64,000 nt of DNA from Nocardioides immobilis (GTDB lineage: Bacteria > Actinomycetota > Actinomycetes > Propionibacteriales > Nocardioidaceae). The translations under genes and the position numbers were made by a program. How positions within the stretch are numbered: position 1 is the first letter of the stretch; each line of letters opens with the position of its first letter. The stretch lies in contig NZ_QXGH01000032.1 in the NCBI RefSeq assembly GCF_003515065.1, positions 1 through 64,000 of the forward strand, written 5' to 3'. Positions 45,989 to 55,184 of this stretch are shown here, piece by piece. The notes under the pieces were generated by a model. It did not search any database and was not told the origin of the DNA. It saw only the letters and a program-made list of their open reading frames with translations.

Positions 45989-46136
45989 AGCGGTGGTCTC
46001 CCGTGCTAGTAGAGGCTTGCGGAACGTAACAGCGGGCAACCAGATGCGCGGGGAAAGTTCCACAATTTTGCAACAAATCATCCAGACGGATGAATTGATG
46101 CGGGGACACGACGCCGTTGGCCTCCCGCCCGGGGCG

Positions 46137-47666
46137 CTACCGAGCGTGTCCGGGAAGAAGGGCGCGGATCGTGCTGATGGTGTCGGCATCGTCGGGGCCC
46201 TTGTCGTCGCGGTAGCGCACGACGCGTGCGAACCGGAGGGCGAGGCCGCCCGGGTAGCGCGAGGACCGCTGGAGCCCGTCGAACGCGATCTCGACGACCT
46301 GCTCCGGCCGGACGGTGACGACCCACCCGTCGTCGGACACCCGCAGCTCCTGGAACCGCTCGGTCTGCCAGGTGAGCATCTCGTCTGTCATGCCCTTGAA
46401 CGTCTTGCCCAGCATCACGAACCGACCGGGATCCTCCTCGTCGCGGGCGCCGAGATGGATGTTCGAGAGCATCCCGCGACGCCGGCCGGAGCCCCACTCG
46501 ACCGCGAGCACGACCAGGTCGAGGGTGTGCACCGGCTTGACCTTCACCCAGGCCGCGCCGCGCCGGCCGGCGGCGTACGGCGCTCCGGCGGCCTTGACCA
46601 CGACGCCCTCGTGGCCGTCGGCGAGCACCCGGTCCGCGAACGCGCGGGCGGCGGCCGGGTCCGTGCCCTGCCAGCGCGGCACCCGGTGCGGCTCGGGTAC
46701 GAGGGCTTCCAGTGCGGACCAGCGCTCGGTCGCAGGGAGGTCGAGGAGGTCGCGTCCGTCGACGTGCAGGACGTCGAAGAAGTACGGCGTCACCGCGGTG
46801 ACGCCGTCGGCCGCCGATGCGGTGCGCGCCGCCGTCTCCTGGAACGGCCGCGGGCGTCCGGCCTCGTCGAGCGCGATCGCCTCGCCGTCGAGCACCAGCT
46901 CGGAGGCCGGCAGACCGCGGGCCACCTCGACGACCTCGGGCAACCGGTGGGTGATGTCCTCGAGGCTGCGGGTCGCGATCAGCACCTCGTCGCCGCGCCG
47001 GTGCACCTGGATCCGGATGCCGTCGAGCTTGGCGTCGACCGCGATGCCGGACGGGTCCGACCCGACCTTCACCATCGCGGCGTCGAGGTCGGGCGCCGAC
47101 GACGCGAGCATGGGCTCGACGGGACGGCCGACGGTCAGGGCGACCGCGGCCAGCGCGTCCCGCCCCTCGAAGGCCGCGCGCACGATCTTCGTGGCGCCGC
47201 CGGCGAGCATCGCCGCGCGCCGTACGTCGGCGACGGGCACGTCAGCCGCCTGCGCGAGGCCCTCGGTCATCACGGCGTCGAGCGCACCCTGACGGACCTC
47301 CCCGACGGCGGCCGATCGCAGCCACTGCTGCTCGGCCTCGGTCGCGCTCCCGAACAGGTCGGCCACGGCCGCCGCGCGCTGGGCGACCGAACCCGGCCCG
47401 GCCAGGGACGCGAGGTGCTCGAACGCGGCGTCGACTGCCTCGACGTCGAGCGAGGGCGCTGCGGCGGCGGGCGGCAGCGTCTGCAGGCCGCGCCAGCCCA
47501 GTCCGGTGCGACGCTGGCGGAGCCGGCCGCTGACGTAGTGGGCGACGAGCTCGCGCTGCCCTGGCTCGGCGCGAGCCAGCAGGCCGGCGATCAGGCTGGT
47601 CTTCTCCTTGCGCGACCGCGTGGCGGCGAGCCGGGCGGAGGCGTCGACGATCTCGTGCAGCAACAC
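46137..47666 (-). CDS. ligB: ATP-dependent DNA ligase, LigB type
   Basis: 509 aa from GTG 47666. The adenylation Lys is in DAKLDGIRIQVH, and further ligase motifs include ELVLDGEAIAL, EGVVVKAAGAPYAAG and AAWVKVKPVHTLDLVV. It has an N-terminal DNA-binding domain and a C-terminal OB fold. It seals nicks using ATP and is an accessory to the NAD-dependent LigA in actinobacteria. The TetR gene lies 27 bp upstream on the same strand, and an AlkA-type glycosylase is divergent beyond it. Confidence 0.95.
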   Translation of the reverse strand: MLLHEIVDASARLAATRSRKEKTSLIAGLLARAEPGQRELVAHYVSGRLRQRRTGLGWRGLQTLPPAAAAPSLDVEAVDAAFEHLASLAGPGSVAQRAAAVADLFGSATEAEQQWLRSAAVGEVRQGALDAVMTEGLAQAADVPVADVRRAAMLAGGATKIVRAAFEGRDALAAVALTVGRPVEPMLASSAPDLDAAMVKVGSDPSGIAVDAKLDGIRIQVHRRGDEVLIATRSLEDITHRLPEVVEVARGLPASELVLDGEAIALDEAGRPRPFQETAARTASAADGVTAVTPYFFDVLHVDGRDLLDLPATERWSALEALVPEPHRVPRWQGTDPAAARAFADRVLADGHEGVVVKAAGAPYAAGRRGAAWVKVKPVHTLDLVVLAVEWGSGRRRGMLSNIHLGARDEEDPGRFVMLGKTFKGMTDEMLTWQTERFQELRVSDDGWVVTVRPEQVVEIAFDGLQRSSRYPGGLALRFARVVRYRDDKGPDDADTISTIRALLPGHAR

Positions 47667-47692
47667 GCGACCGACGCTAGCCGTGACCGCCG

Positions 47693-48283
47693 TCAGTCGT
47701 GCGTGGCTTCGAGCACGGCGGCCGTCACGGCGCCGCGGATGACCATCTCGTAGACCGCGTCGAGATCGTCGTCGACGTCGCCGAAGTAGCCGGCCACCTC
47801 GAGCGAGACGAAGCCGTGGAGAGCGGCGAAGACGGCCATGCCCGTCGGCAGCAGGCGCTCCTCGGGGAGCCCGGCCGAGCGGACCATGACCGCGAGCGCC
47901 TCGATCGTGTCGACGGCCGCGCCGAAGAACGCCTCGCGGTCGATCGGCGGGCGGGTGATGGCGGCGTACCGCTGCGGGTGCGACCGGGCGAACGCGCGCA
48001 GCTCGTGGCTGAGCACCCGCAGGCCGTCGGCGCCGGCGTGGCCCATCGCGGCCCGTCGCACGTGCTCGCCGAGCAGGCGCATCGCCCGCACCTGGATCGA
48101 GGCCCGCAGGTCCTCGAGGTTGGCGACGTGGTTGTAGAGCGAGGAGACCCGGGTGTCGAGCTCGGCAGCCAGCAGGGTCATCGTGAGCGCGTCGTACCCC
48201 TCCCTGTCGACCAGGGTCTCGGCCGCCTGCAGCACCGCCTGCTGGTCGAGTCGGGGGCGGCGGGTGTCCGGGGGACTGCTCAC
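47693..48283 (-). CDS. TetR-family regulator
   Basis: 196 aa from GTG 48283 (GGAGGA upstream). The HTH lies in LTMTLLAAELDTRVSSLYNHV, and the C-terminal half looks like the WHG-type TetR ligand domain. It stands between ligB and the divergent glycosylase gene, so it could control either. No clear operator was found in the 76-bp divergent gap. Confidence 0.85.
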   Translation of the reverse strand: MSSPPDTRRPRLDQQAVLQAAETLVDREGYDALTMTLLAAELDTRVSSLYNHVANLEDLRASIQVRAMRLLGEHVRRAAMGHAGADGLRVLSHELRAFARSHPQRYAAITRPPIDREAFFGAAVDTIEALAVMVRSAGLPEERLLPTGMAVFAALHGFVSLEVAGYFGDVDDDLDAVYEMVIRGAVTAAVLEATHD

Positions 48284-48359
48284 GTTTCCTCCTCCCGGAT
48301 GTCTCTCGTGTGGCGGTGAATGGGTTTCGTGTCCGTCTCAGAGCCTAGTGTTTCTCGTT

Positions 48360-49316
48360 GTGGAACAGCCGGATGCGACCAGGGTGTGGCGCCCGGACTG
48401 GCCGTGCGCGGTGCGCCACGTCCTCGCCCAGCAGCGCCGCGGGGGCGGGGACCCGACCTTGCGCCTGGCCGCGCTGGGGGAGAGGGGCCAGCACTGGCGT
48501 GCCAGTCGTACGCCGGAGGGCCCGGTCACCCTCGCGATCGAGTCCCGCGACCCGGCGGGCGAGGTGCGGGCCAGCGCCTGGGGGCCGGGTGCTGACTGGG
48601 CGCTCGACCAGCTCCCGGACCTGCTCGGTGCCGCCGATGACTGGTTGGGGTTCGAGGCCCGCCACCCGGTGGTCGCAGAGGCCTGGCGCCGCTATCCGCA
48701 CGTGCGCCTCGGCCGTACCGCCCGCCCGTTCGAGGCGCTGGTGCCGACGATCATCGAGCAGAAGGTCACCGGCAAGGAGGCGTTCGCGGGTTTCCGCGCG
48801 CTGGTGCTGAAGTACGGCGAGCCCGCACCCGGGCCGGGCGCCGCGGTCGGGCTGCACCTCCAACCCACGGCCGAGGTCGTCGCGAACATCCCGTCCTGGG
48901 CGTGGCTCGGCCTCCACATCGACCCCGCACGATCGCGCGCCCTCGTCACCGTCGCTCGACACGCCGAGGCGCTCGAACGGATCGTCCGCGGGTCGACGTC
49001 ATCAGATCTGAGATCGTCGTCGAAGCTCGATCGAGCGGTGCGGAGCGTGCCCGGTCTCGGGGTGTGGACCAGCGCTGAGATCCGGGCGCGCGCGCTCGGC
49101 GATCCCGACGCTGTCTCCTTCGGCGACTACCACGTGGCCAAGGACGTCGGTTGGGCGCTGAGTGGCCGGGAGTTCGACGACCGTGAGCTCTCGGACGTAC
49201 TGGAGCCCTGGCGACCACATCGGGGCCGGGTTCCGCTGCTCCTGGGCGAAGCCGGGATCCGGCGTCCGAGACGTGGTCACCGGGCGTCTCTTCGTGGACA
49301 CTTTCCCCACGTGTGA
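48360..49316 (+). CDS. DNA-3-methyladenine glycosylase II, AlkA-like
   Basis: 318 aa from GTG 48360, with TAGTGT 8 nt upstream (leaderless); longer frames would overlap the TetR promoter. HhH-GPD fold: EALVPTIIEQKVTGKEAF, then VPGLGVWTSAEIRARALGDP and the catalytic Asp in AVSFGDYHVAKDVG. It excises alkylated bases. It sits in a repair-related neighbourhood with LigB. Confidence 0.88.
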   Translation: MEQPDATRVWRPDWPCAVRHVLAQQRRGGGDPTLRLAALGERGQHWRASRTPEGPVTLAIESRDPAGEVRASAWGPGADWALDQLPDLLGAADDWLGFEARHPVVAEAWRRYPHVRLGRTARPFEALVPTIIEQKVTGKEAFAGFRALVLKYGEPAPGPGAAVGLHLQPTAEVVANIPSWAWLGLHIDPARSRALVTVARHAEALERIVRGSTSSDLRSSSKLDRAVRSVPGLGVWTSAEIRARALGDPDAVSFGDYHVAKDVGWALSGREFDDRELSDVLEPWRPHRGRVPLLLGEAGIRRPRRGHRASLRGHFPHV

Positions 49317-49392
49317 CGTTTTCTCGTGATATCTGTTACACCGAGCAACAGGCACTCAGCCTGGGAGACATACCGAGCGACAGGGGTGGCGC

Positions 49393-50352
49393 ATGGGACT
49401 CGCGAGCATGCTCTCCCACGCCACCGTCGCCGACGCGATGGCCCTGCTCAGCGATACCCCCGCCCCTGACCTGGTCGCCGCCGTCCGGGCCACCTCGGAC
49501 GCCGATCTCCAGGCGATCATCGACCGTGACGAGATCCGCGAGGCGGCCACCGGGGCCCTCGTCGCCCGGATCGGCGACTTCACCCTGACCGACCAGGTCG
49601 CCGGGATCGACGGCCGCGCGCGGATCGAGCTCGTGCACCAGGGTCGCGTGGCGGCGCGGGCCGGTCTGCGGGTCGCCGGCGGCGCCATCACGACGATCCC
49701 CGCCGACGACCAGGTCGACGTGACCCTCCGGACCACCGTCCTCGGCCTGCTGCGCCTGGTGTCCGGCGAGCGCAACGCCGGGATGGAGTTCCTGACCGGG
49801 CGGCTCGAGATCGACGGTGACGCCGACCTCGCGCTCGCGCTGGGCGGGATCTTCCCGGCTCCGGCCACCGATGGTGCTGCCGTCGTTCCCGTCGACCCGC
49901 GAGCCCTCGACACGGTCGAGGTCGCGCGCGAGCTCTCCCACGTCGACATCGAGCACCTCCGGAAGGTGATGGCGTCGGGCTTCCGTCCGGTCGTGCTCGA
50001 CGAGATCTTCGGCCGGCTGCCCGAGTTCGTGAACCCGCAGAAGTCCCGCGGCCTGCGGATCGTGATCGGCTTCCGGCTGACCGGCCGCACGGACGACATG
50101 GTCGACCGCTTCGTCGTACGACTCGACCGCGGAGCGGCCGTGGTGCTGACCGGTGCCGAGGCCGACGCGGTCGGCCGCGACGAACGCAGCGCGACCGTCA
50201 CCTGCGGCGCTCACGACTTCCTTCGGCTGGCCACCGGGCACCTCAGTCCCGTGACCGGTGTCCTCCGCGGCCAGCTCAAGGTCCGCGGGGACAAGGCAGC
50301 AGCACTCCGGCTCGCCGGAGCGTTCGACATCCCGACGGCGATGGCTGGATGA
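49393..50352 (+). CDS. SCP2-like sterol-transfer protein preceding the mce operon
   Basis: 319 aa. Two similar halves are seen: IGDFTLTDQVAGIDGRARIE with FLTGRLEIDGDADLALALGG, and VIGFRLTGRTDDMVDRFVVR with GVLRGQLKVRGDKAAALRL. Both resemble SCP2 lipid-binding domains. GGGGT lies before the ATG. It lies 64 bp before yrbEA on the same strand, so it is likely co-regulated with the Mce importer and could bind its lipid cargo in the cytoplasm (inference). Confidence 0.8.
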   Translation: MGLASMLSHATVADAMALLSDTPAPDLVAAVRATSDADLQAIIDRDEIREAATGALVARIGDFTLTDQVAGIDGRARIELVHQGRVAARAGLRVAGGAITTIPADDQVDVTLRTTVLGLLRLVSGERNAGMEFLTGRLEIDGDADLALALGGIFPAPATDGAAVVPVDPRALDTVEVARELSHVDIEHLRKVMASGFRPVVLDEIFGRLPEFVNPQKSRGLRIVIGFRLTGRTDDMVDRFVVRLDRGAAVVLTGAEADAVGRDERSATVTCGAHDFLRLATGHLSPVTGVLRGQLKVRGDKAAALRLAGAFDIPTAMAG

Positions 50353-50416
50353 CCCCAGCCACGAGGTTCAGCTCCCGATCTTCGTACTCCCGCCTGATGA
50401 ATGAGAAGGGGCCGCG

Positions 50417-51244
50417 ATGACGGCAGTGTTGCTCGGCGGACGGTCGATGTTCGACAACCTGACCGGCCGGATGAAGGACGGCATCAAGACCACCGGCTCC
50501 CTGATGATCCTGGCGGCGGAGTCGATGCGCTTCATCGTGACCGACATCATCTCCCGCAGGTTCTCCTGGTCGGAGTTCCTGCTCCAGTGCTTGTTCATGA
50601 CGCGGGTGTCGCTGCTCCCGACGATCCTGGTGTCGATCCCGTTCGGAATCATCACGTCGGTCCAGATCGGCGCGGCTGCCAACCAGATCGGCGCCCAGTC
50701 GTTCATCGGCGCCGTCAACGGGGTCGGCATCCTCCGGCAGGGCGCGCCGCTGGTGACCTCGCTGATGATCGCCGGCGCGGTCGGGTCCGCGATCTGCTCC
50801 GACCTGGGCGCACGCACCGTGCGTGAGGAGACCGATGCGCTGATGGTCATGGGCATCTCGCCCATCCAGCGGCTCGTCGCCCCCCGGGTCCTGGCCGCGT
50901 TGCTGATCTCGATGCTGCTCACAGTGATCGTGGCGATGTCGGCGATGACCACCGCTTTCGCCCTCGTGGTCGGCACCGGGCAGATCTCGGCCGGCACCTA
51001 CCTGGAGTCCTTCGTCGGACTGGCCCAGCCGACCGACCTGTACCTCGCCGAGCTCAAGGCGTTGATCTTCGGCCTGATCGCGGTCGTTGTCGCCGCCCAC
51101 AAGGGGCTCCAGGCCCGCGGCGGACCCAAGGCGGTCGCCGACGCGGTCAACCAGGCCGTCGTCCTGAGCGTGATCCTGCTCGCCGTGGTCAATGTCGGAA
51201 TCACCCAGGTCTACGTGATGCTCGTGCCCCAGGGGGTGGCGTGA
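50417..51244 (+). CDS. yrbEA: YrbE/MlaE-family permease A of the mce operon
   Basis: 275 aa, a multi-pass membrane protein with the MlaE signature around EETDALMVMGISPIQRLVAPR. It forms the inner-membrane channel of the Mce lipid importer with YrbEB. GAGAAGGGG precedes the ATG. No MceG/Mkl-type ATPase is in the window, so the motor must be encoded elsewhere. Confidence 0.95.
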   Translation: MTAVLLGGRSMFDNLTGRMKDGIKTTGSLMILAAESMRFIVTDIISRRFSWSEFLLQCLFMTRVSLLPTILVSIPFGIITSVQIGAAANQIGAQSFIGAVNGVGILRQGAPLVTSLMIAGAVGSAICSDLGARTVREETDALMVMGISPIQRLVAPRVLAALLISMLLTVIVAMSAMTTAFALVVGTGQISAGTYLESFVGLAQPTDLYLAELKALIFGLIAVVVAAHKGLQARGGPKAVADAVNQAVVLSVILLAVVNVGITQVYVMLVPQGVA

Positions 51245-51247
51245 TCC

Positions 51248-52120
51248 ATGGCTAACGTCCAGCCACGAGCCCGCGGAGTGGGTGACCGCCTCTCCGACGG
51301 CCTGGTCGGAGTGACCGACTCGGTCATGACGGCGCTCGCCACCATCGGGTACTTCGCCTCCTTCTCCCTGGAGGTCTTCAAGTCGATCCCCTCGACGCTG
51401 GCGCTCTACCCCAAGGAGGTGCTCCGGCAGCTCAAGGACATCGCGTGGGGCAGCGGTGCGCTGCTCGTCGGCGGCGGCACGGTCGGCGTCATGGCGTTGC
51501 TGTCCGTCGCCGCTGGCACCTCGATCGGCATCGAGGGGTTCAACGGCCTCGAGATCGTCGGCCTGGCGCCGCTGACCGGCTTCATCTCGGCCAGCGCCAA
51601 CACCCGCGAGCTCGCGCCGCTCATCGCCGCGCTCGCGCTGGGCGCACAGGTCGGCTGCCGGTTCACCGCGCAGATCGGCTCGATGAAGATCTACGAGGAG
51701 ATCGACGCGCTCGAGGTGATGGCGGTCAGCCCCATGCGCTACGTGGTGACGACCAGGGTCGTCGCCACCATGCTCGCGATCCTCCCGCTCTACCTGATCG
51801 GCCTGATCGGCAGCTACGCCGCGTCGCAGATCTCGGTCGTCGTGCTGTTCGGGCAGTCCCCAGGTCAGTACGACCACTACTTCTCGACGTTCATCCAAGG
51901 GCGCGACGTGTTCCTGTCGGTGATCAAGATCCTGATCTTCGCCCTGGTGATCGCGCTCATCCACACCTGGTACGGCATGAAGGTCGGTGGTGGCCCGGCG
52001 GCGGTCGGTGAGGCCACCGGCACGGCGATCCGCGCAAGCATCGTGTCCATCGTCGTGCTCGACATGGGTCTCACACTTCTCTTCTGGGGCGGCGACCCCG
52101 GCTTCCGGATCTCGGGGTGA
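51248..52120 (+). CDS. yrbEB: YrbE/MlaE-family permease B of the mce operon
   Basis: 290 aa, multi-pass, with YEEIDALEVMAVSPMRYVVT, the same permease signature as YrbEA. It starts 3 bp after yrbEA and ends 6 bp before mceA. It partners with YrbEA in the Mce transporter. Confidence 0.95.
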   Translation: MANVQPRARGVGDRLSDGLVGVTDSVMTALATIGYFASFSLEVFKSIPSTLALYPKEVLRQLKDIAWGSGALLVGGGTVGVMALLSVAAGTSIGIEGFNGLEIVGLAPLTGFISASANTRELAPLIAALALGAQVGCRFTAQIGSMKIYEEIDALEVMAVSPMRYVVTTRVVATMLAILPLYLIGLIGSYAASQISVVVLFGQSPGQYDHYFSTFIQGRDVFLSVIKILIFALVIALIHTWYGMKVGGGPAAVGEATGTAIRASIVSIVVLDMGLTLLFWGGDPGFRISG

Positions 52121-52126
52121 TGACAC

Positions 52127-53170
52127 GTGGCTAGAGATCTCCCACGTCACACGCTCGCCCGGCGCGGTCTCATCGTGCTGGTCGGGCTCGCGGTGATCGC
52201 TGCGCTGGTGTCCTTGCGGACCAACGGGACCTTCGGGACGAAGCCGCACGTGTCGACCGTGGTGACCGACGCCGGAGGCGCGTTGCGCAAGGGCTCCGAC
52301 GTCAAGATGGCCGGCGTCCTTGTCGGCAAGGTCAGCTCGGTGGAGCGGGACGATTCCGGCGGCGTCCTGATCGACATGGAGATGTCGGAGGAGGACCTGG
52401 ACCACGTTCCTGCGAACGTGGTCGCGCGGATCCTTCCGGCAACGGTGTTCGGTACGACGTTCGTCGACCTGGTGGTGCACGGGACGCCGGCCGAGGACAA
52501 CCTCGAGGCCGGGGCCGAGGTGGAGGCCGACACCAGCCAGGAGACGCTGGAGTTCCAGCAGGCGCTGGACGACATCGACCGGCTGGTCAAGGCGCTGGGT
52601 CCGGCCGAGCTGGCATCGGCGATCGGCTCGGCCTCGCAGGCGCTGCAGGGTCGTGGGGACCAGCTGGCGGCGACGGTGAACACATTGAACTCGTACCTGG
52701 GGCGCCTCAACCCGCGGATGCCCGCGGTGCGGGAGGACCTGCAGGCGTTGGCGACCACGATTCGCGTGATGGACGAGACCGCGCCGGCACTGCTGGACGC
52801 GACCGAGGACGCGCTGGTGTTCACCAACAGCCTGATCCAGCAGGAAGCGGCGTTGACTGCGTTGCTCACCGGCGGCACCGAGCTCGCCGAGACGTCGACC
52901 GCGTTCCTCGCTGACAACCAGCAGCGGCTGGTGCGGTGGATCCGCGGCATGGGCGGTTTCATCGACGTGCTCTACGACAACCGGCGGGTCGGCATCACCG
53001 ACGCCATGACCCTCAACCTGGCACTCGGCAACAAGCTGCCCACGGTCGTCAAGGAAGGCTTCATCGATGCCGACGCCACGCTGAACACCGACCTCCCGCC
53101 GTACTACGGCGGCGGAGATCGTCCGTCGTACCGCACGAGCTTCGGCTCGATGGTGGGAGGTGACCAGTGA
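52127..53170 (+). CDS. mceA: MCE-family protein A
   Basis: 347 aa from GTG 52127. One N-terminal transmembrane helix (GLIVLVGLAVIAALVSL in the same frame), then the MCE domain (GGALRKGSDVKMAGVLVGKV) and a helical tail with coiled-coil character (ALDDIDRLVKALGPAEL). Mce proteins build a hexameric tunnel carrying lipids to the permease. Overlaps mceB by 4 nt. Confidence 0.93.
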   Translation: MARDLPRHTLARRGLIVLVGLAVIAALVSLRTNGTFGTKPHVSTVVTDAGGALRKGSDVKMAGVLVGKVSSVERDDSGGVLIDMEMSEEDLDHVPANVVARILPATVFGTTFVDLVVHGTPAEDNLEAGAEVEADTSQETLEFQQALDDIDRLVKALGPAELASAIGSASQALQGRGDQLAATVNTLNSYLGRLNPRMPAVREDLQALATTIRVMDETAPALLDATEDALVFTNSLIQQEAALTALLTGGTELAETSTAFLADNQQRLVRWIRGMGGFIDVLYDNRRVGITDAMTLNLALGNKLPTVVKEGFIDADATLNTDLPPYYGGGDRPSYRTSFGSMVGGDQ

Positions 53171-54207
53171 CCGGCATCAAGTCAGTCGCCGCCAAGGTCG
53201 CGGCGTTCGTCGTCGTGACCCTCCTGTTGCTGATGCTGCTCGTCAACACGATGAACAACGGCGTGTCCGGCGACAAGAACGAGTTCAAGGCCGAGTTCTC
53301 CGACGTCACCGGGCTGACCGTCGGCGACGACGTCAAGGCCGCCGGCGTCCGGGTCGGTCAGGTCACCGGCATCGAGGTGACCGACGACGGCGCCATGGTC
53401 GACTTCGTGCTCGTCGCGGACCAGAAGATCTACGACACCACCAAGATCATCATGCGCTACCAGAACCTGCTGGGTCAGCGCTATCTGCAGCTGCGGGAGG
53501 ACGACTCTCGTGGGGACGAGCTCAGCGACGGCGCGAGCATCCCGATGGCCGTCGACCACGGCCCCCCCAACGACCGGTGGCGCACCAGCGCCGGCTTCGA
53601 CCTGACCGAGCTGCTCAACGGCTTCCGTCCGCTGTTCGAGATCCTGCAGCCGGGCGACGTCAACCAGCTGGCGACGTCGCTGGTCAAGGTCCTCCAGGGC
53701 GAGGGCGGCACGATCGAGGGCCTGCTCGGACAGACCGCGGAGCTGACGAACTTCGTGGCCGACCGCGACGACGTGATCGGCGACGTCATGACCAACCTGA
53801 CTCCGGTCCTCGAGAACCTCGCCGGGCAGGGCGGCGAGCTGCGGGCCACGGTGGTCGAGCTCAAGAACCTGATGACCGGGCTGGCGCGTGACCGCAAGTC
53901 GATCGGTTCCTCGATCGACGGCATCAGTCAGCTGGTCGGCGCGACCAGCTCGTTGCTCCGTGACGTGAAGGCGCCGATGACGCGGACCTCGGACCGGCTC
54001 GCGGCGGTTGCCGCGATGTTCGCCGAGTCGCGCGGAGAGCTCGAGGACTCGCTGGCGGCGTTCGGCACCATCTTCGAGTCCCTCGGAAGACTCGGGTCCT
54101 ACGAGAACGCCCTCAACGTCTATCTCTGTTCGTTCACGATCAAGATCGGAAACCTCGGGGTCAACCCCGAGGGCGGGGACGGACCCTGGTCGGAGGTCTG
54201 CCGATGA
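53167..54207 (+). CDS. mceB: MCE-family protein B
   Basis: 346 aa. Transmembrane start AAFVVVTLLLLMLLVNTM, MCE domain (VTGLTVGDDVKAAGVRVGQV), and a long helical region. A short Cys-containing C-terminus (LNVYLCSFTIKIGNLGVN) resembles mycobacterial MceB. Overlaps both neighbours. Confidence 0.93.
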   Translation: MTGIKSVAAKVAAFVVVTLLLLMLLVNTMNNGVSGDKNEFKAEFSDVTGLTVGDDVKAAGVRVGQVTGIEVTDDGAMVDFVLVADQKIYDTTKIIMRYQNLLGQRYLQLREDDSRGDELSDGASIPMAVDHGPPNDRWRTSAGFDLTELLNGFRPLFEILQPGDVNQLATSLVKVLQGEGGTIEGLLGQTAELTNFVADRDDVIGDVMTNLTPVLENLAGQGGELRATVVELKNLMTGLARDRKSIGSSIDGISQLVGATSSLLRDVKAPMTRTSDRLAAVAAMFAESRGELEDSLAAFGTIFESLGRLGSYENALNVYLCSFTIKIGNLGVNPEGGDGPWSEVCR

Positions 54208-55184
54208 AGCCCATGAATGCACGAGACCCGTTCAAGACCGGGTTGGTGGGCGTCGCGATCCTGCTGCTGATGGGCGTGGGTGTCGTCGTTCTCAGCGTCA
54301 CCAACTTCGGCACCACGAGCTACACCGCGGAGCTCGAGCACACCGGCGGCCTGCGCACCGGGGAGGACGTGCGGGTCCATGGCGTCAACAAGGGCAAGGT
54401 CACCGGGATCACGCTCGAGGGCGACATGGTGATCGTGGACTTCGTCGTCGACAGTGACATCGAGCTCGGCTCGCGGACGCAGGCCGACGTCAAGGTGGCA
54501 ACGCTCCTCGGCACGCACTACCTCGAGGTCGACCCCAACGGCAGCGGCGAGCTGGCTGACGGCACCATCCCCCTCGCCAACACCGGGGTGCCCTACAACC
54601 TCCAGGACGTCCTGGAGAGCGGCGCCGGGGCACTCGACGAGCTCGACCCCGAGCTGCTCGCCGAGGCGCTGACCCAGATGGCGGGCACGCTCGGTGCGTC
54701 CCAGGACCAGATCCGGCCGGCGCTGGAGGGCGTTGCCCGGCTGTCGGAGGTCATCGCGACCCGTTCGGACCAGGCAGGTGAGCTGCTCACGGCTGCTCGC
54801 AGTGTCACCGACCAGCTCGCGGCCAGCAGCGGCGACATCATCGCCATGATGAAGCAGACGAACCTGGTGATCACCGAAGTGACGTCTCGGCGTCAGGCGA
54901 TCCACCGGCTGCTGGTCGAGACGACCGAGCTTGCCCGGGCGCTCGAGTCGATCGTCGCGTCGACCAGGGGGAAGCTCGAGCCGGGGCTGCGCGATCTCAA
55001 CGACGTGATCAGGTTCCTCAACCAGCAGGACGAGGAGCTCCAGCACGTGCTCGACGTGATGGCCCCAGCTGTGCGCTACGTCGCCAACGCTGCCGGCAAC
55101 GGACCGTGGGTCGACCTGTTCATCCACGAGCCAGGCATTCCCGCCGACGACACGGCGTGCCGACTGCGAGGTGACTGCACATGA
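54204..55184 (+). CDS. mceC: MCE-family protein C
   Basis: 326 aa. TM helix LVGVAILLLMGVGVVVLSV, then the MCE domain (GGLRTGEDVRVHGVNKGKV) and helical tail. The C-terminus CRLRGDCT carries paired Cys. Overlaps mceB and mceD by 4 nt each. Confidence 0.93.
   Translation: MKPMNARDPFKTGLVGVAILLLMGVGVVVLSVTNFGTTSYTAELEHTGGLRTGEDVRVHGVNKGKVTGITLEGDMVIVDFVVDSDIELGSRTQADVKVATLLGTHYLEVDPNGSGELADGTIPLANTGVPYNLQDVLESGAGALDELDPELLAEALTQMAGTLGASQDQIRPALEGVARLSEVIATRSDQAGELLTAARSVTDQLAASSGDIIAMMKQTNLVITEVTSRRQAIHRLLVETTELARALESIVASTRGKLEPGLRDLNDVIRFLNQQDEELQHVLDVMAPAVRYVANAAGNGPWVDLFIHEPGIPADDTACRLRGDCT

Noticed and set aside
42211..45990. 1259-aa plus-strand frame
   Set aside because: It is antisense to the subtilase and TetR genes. 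Its Val/Gly/Asp-rich translation has no domain signature.
49317..49392. Operator for the mce operon (GTTACAC / TGTT...AACA)
   Set aside because: Arms are only four bases. The GTGTAAC match to the fadA2 operator is too short to claim a shared regulator.
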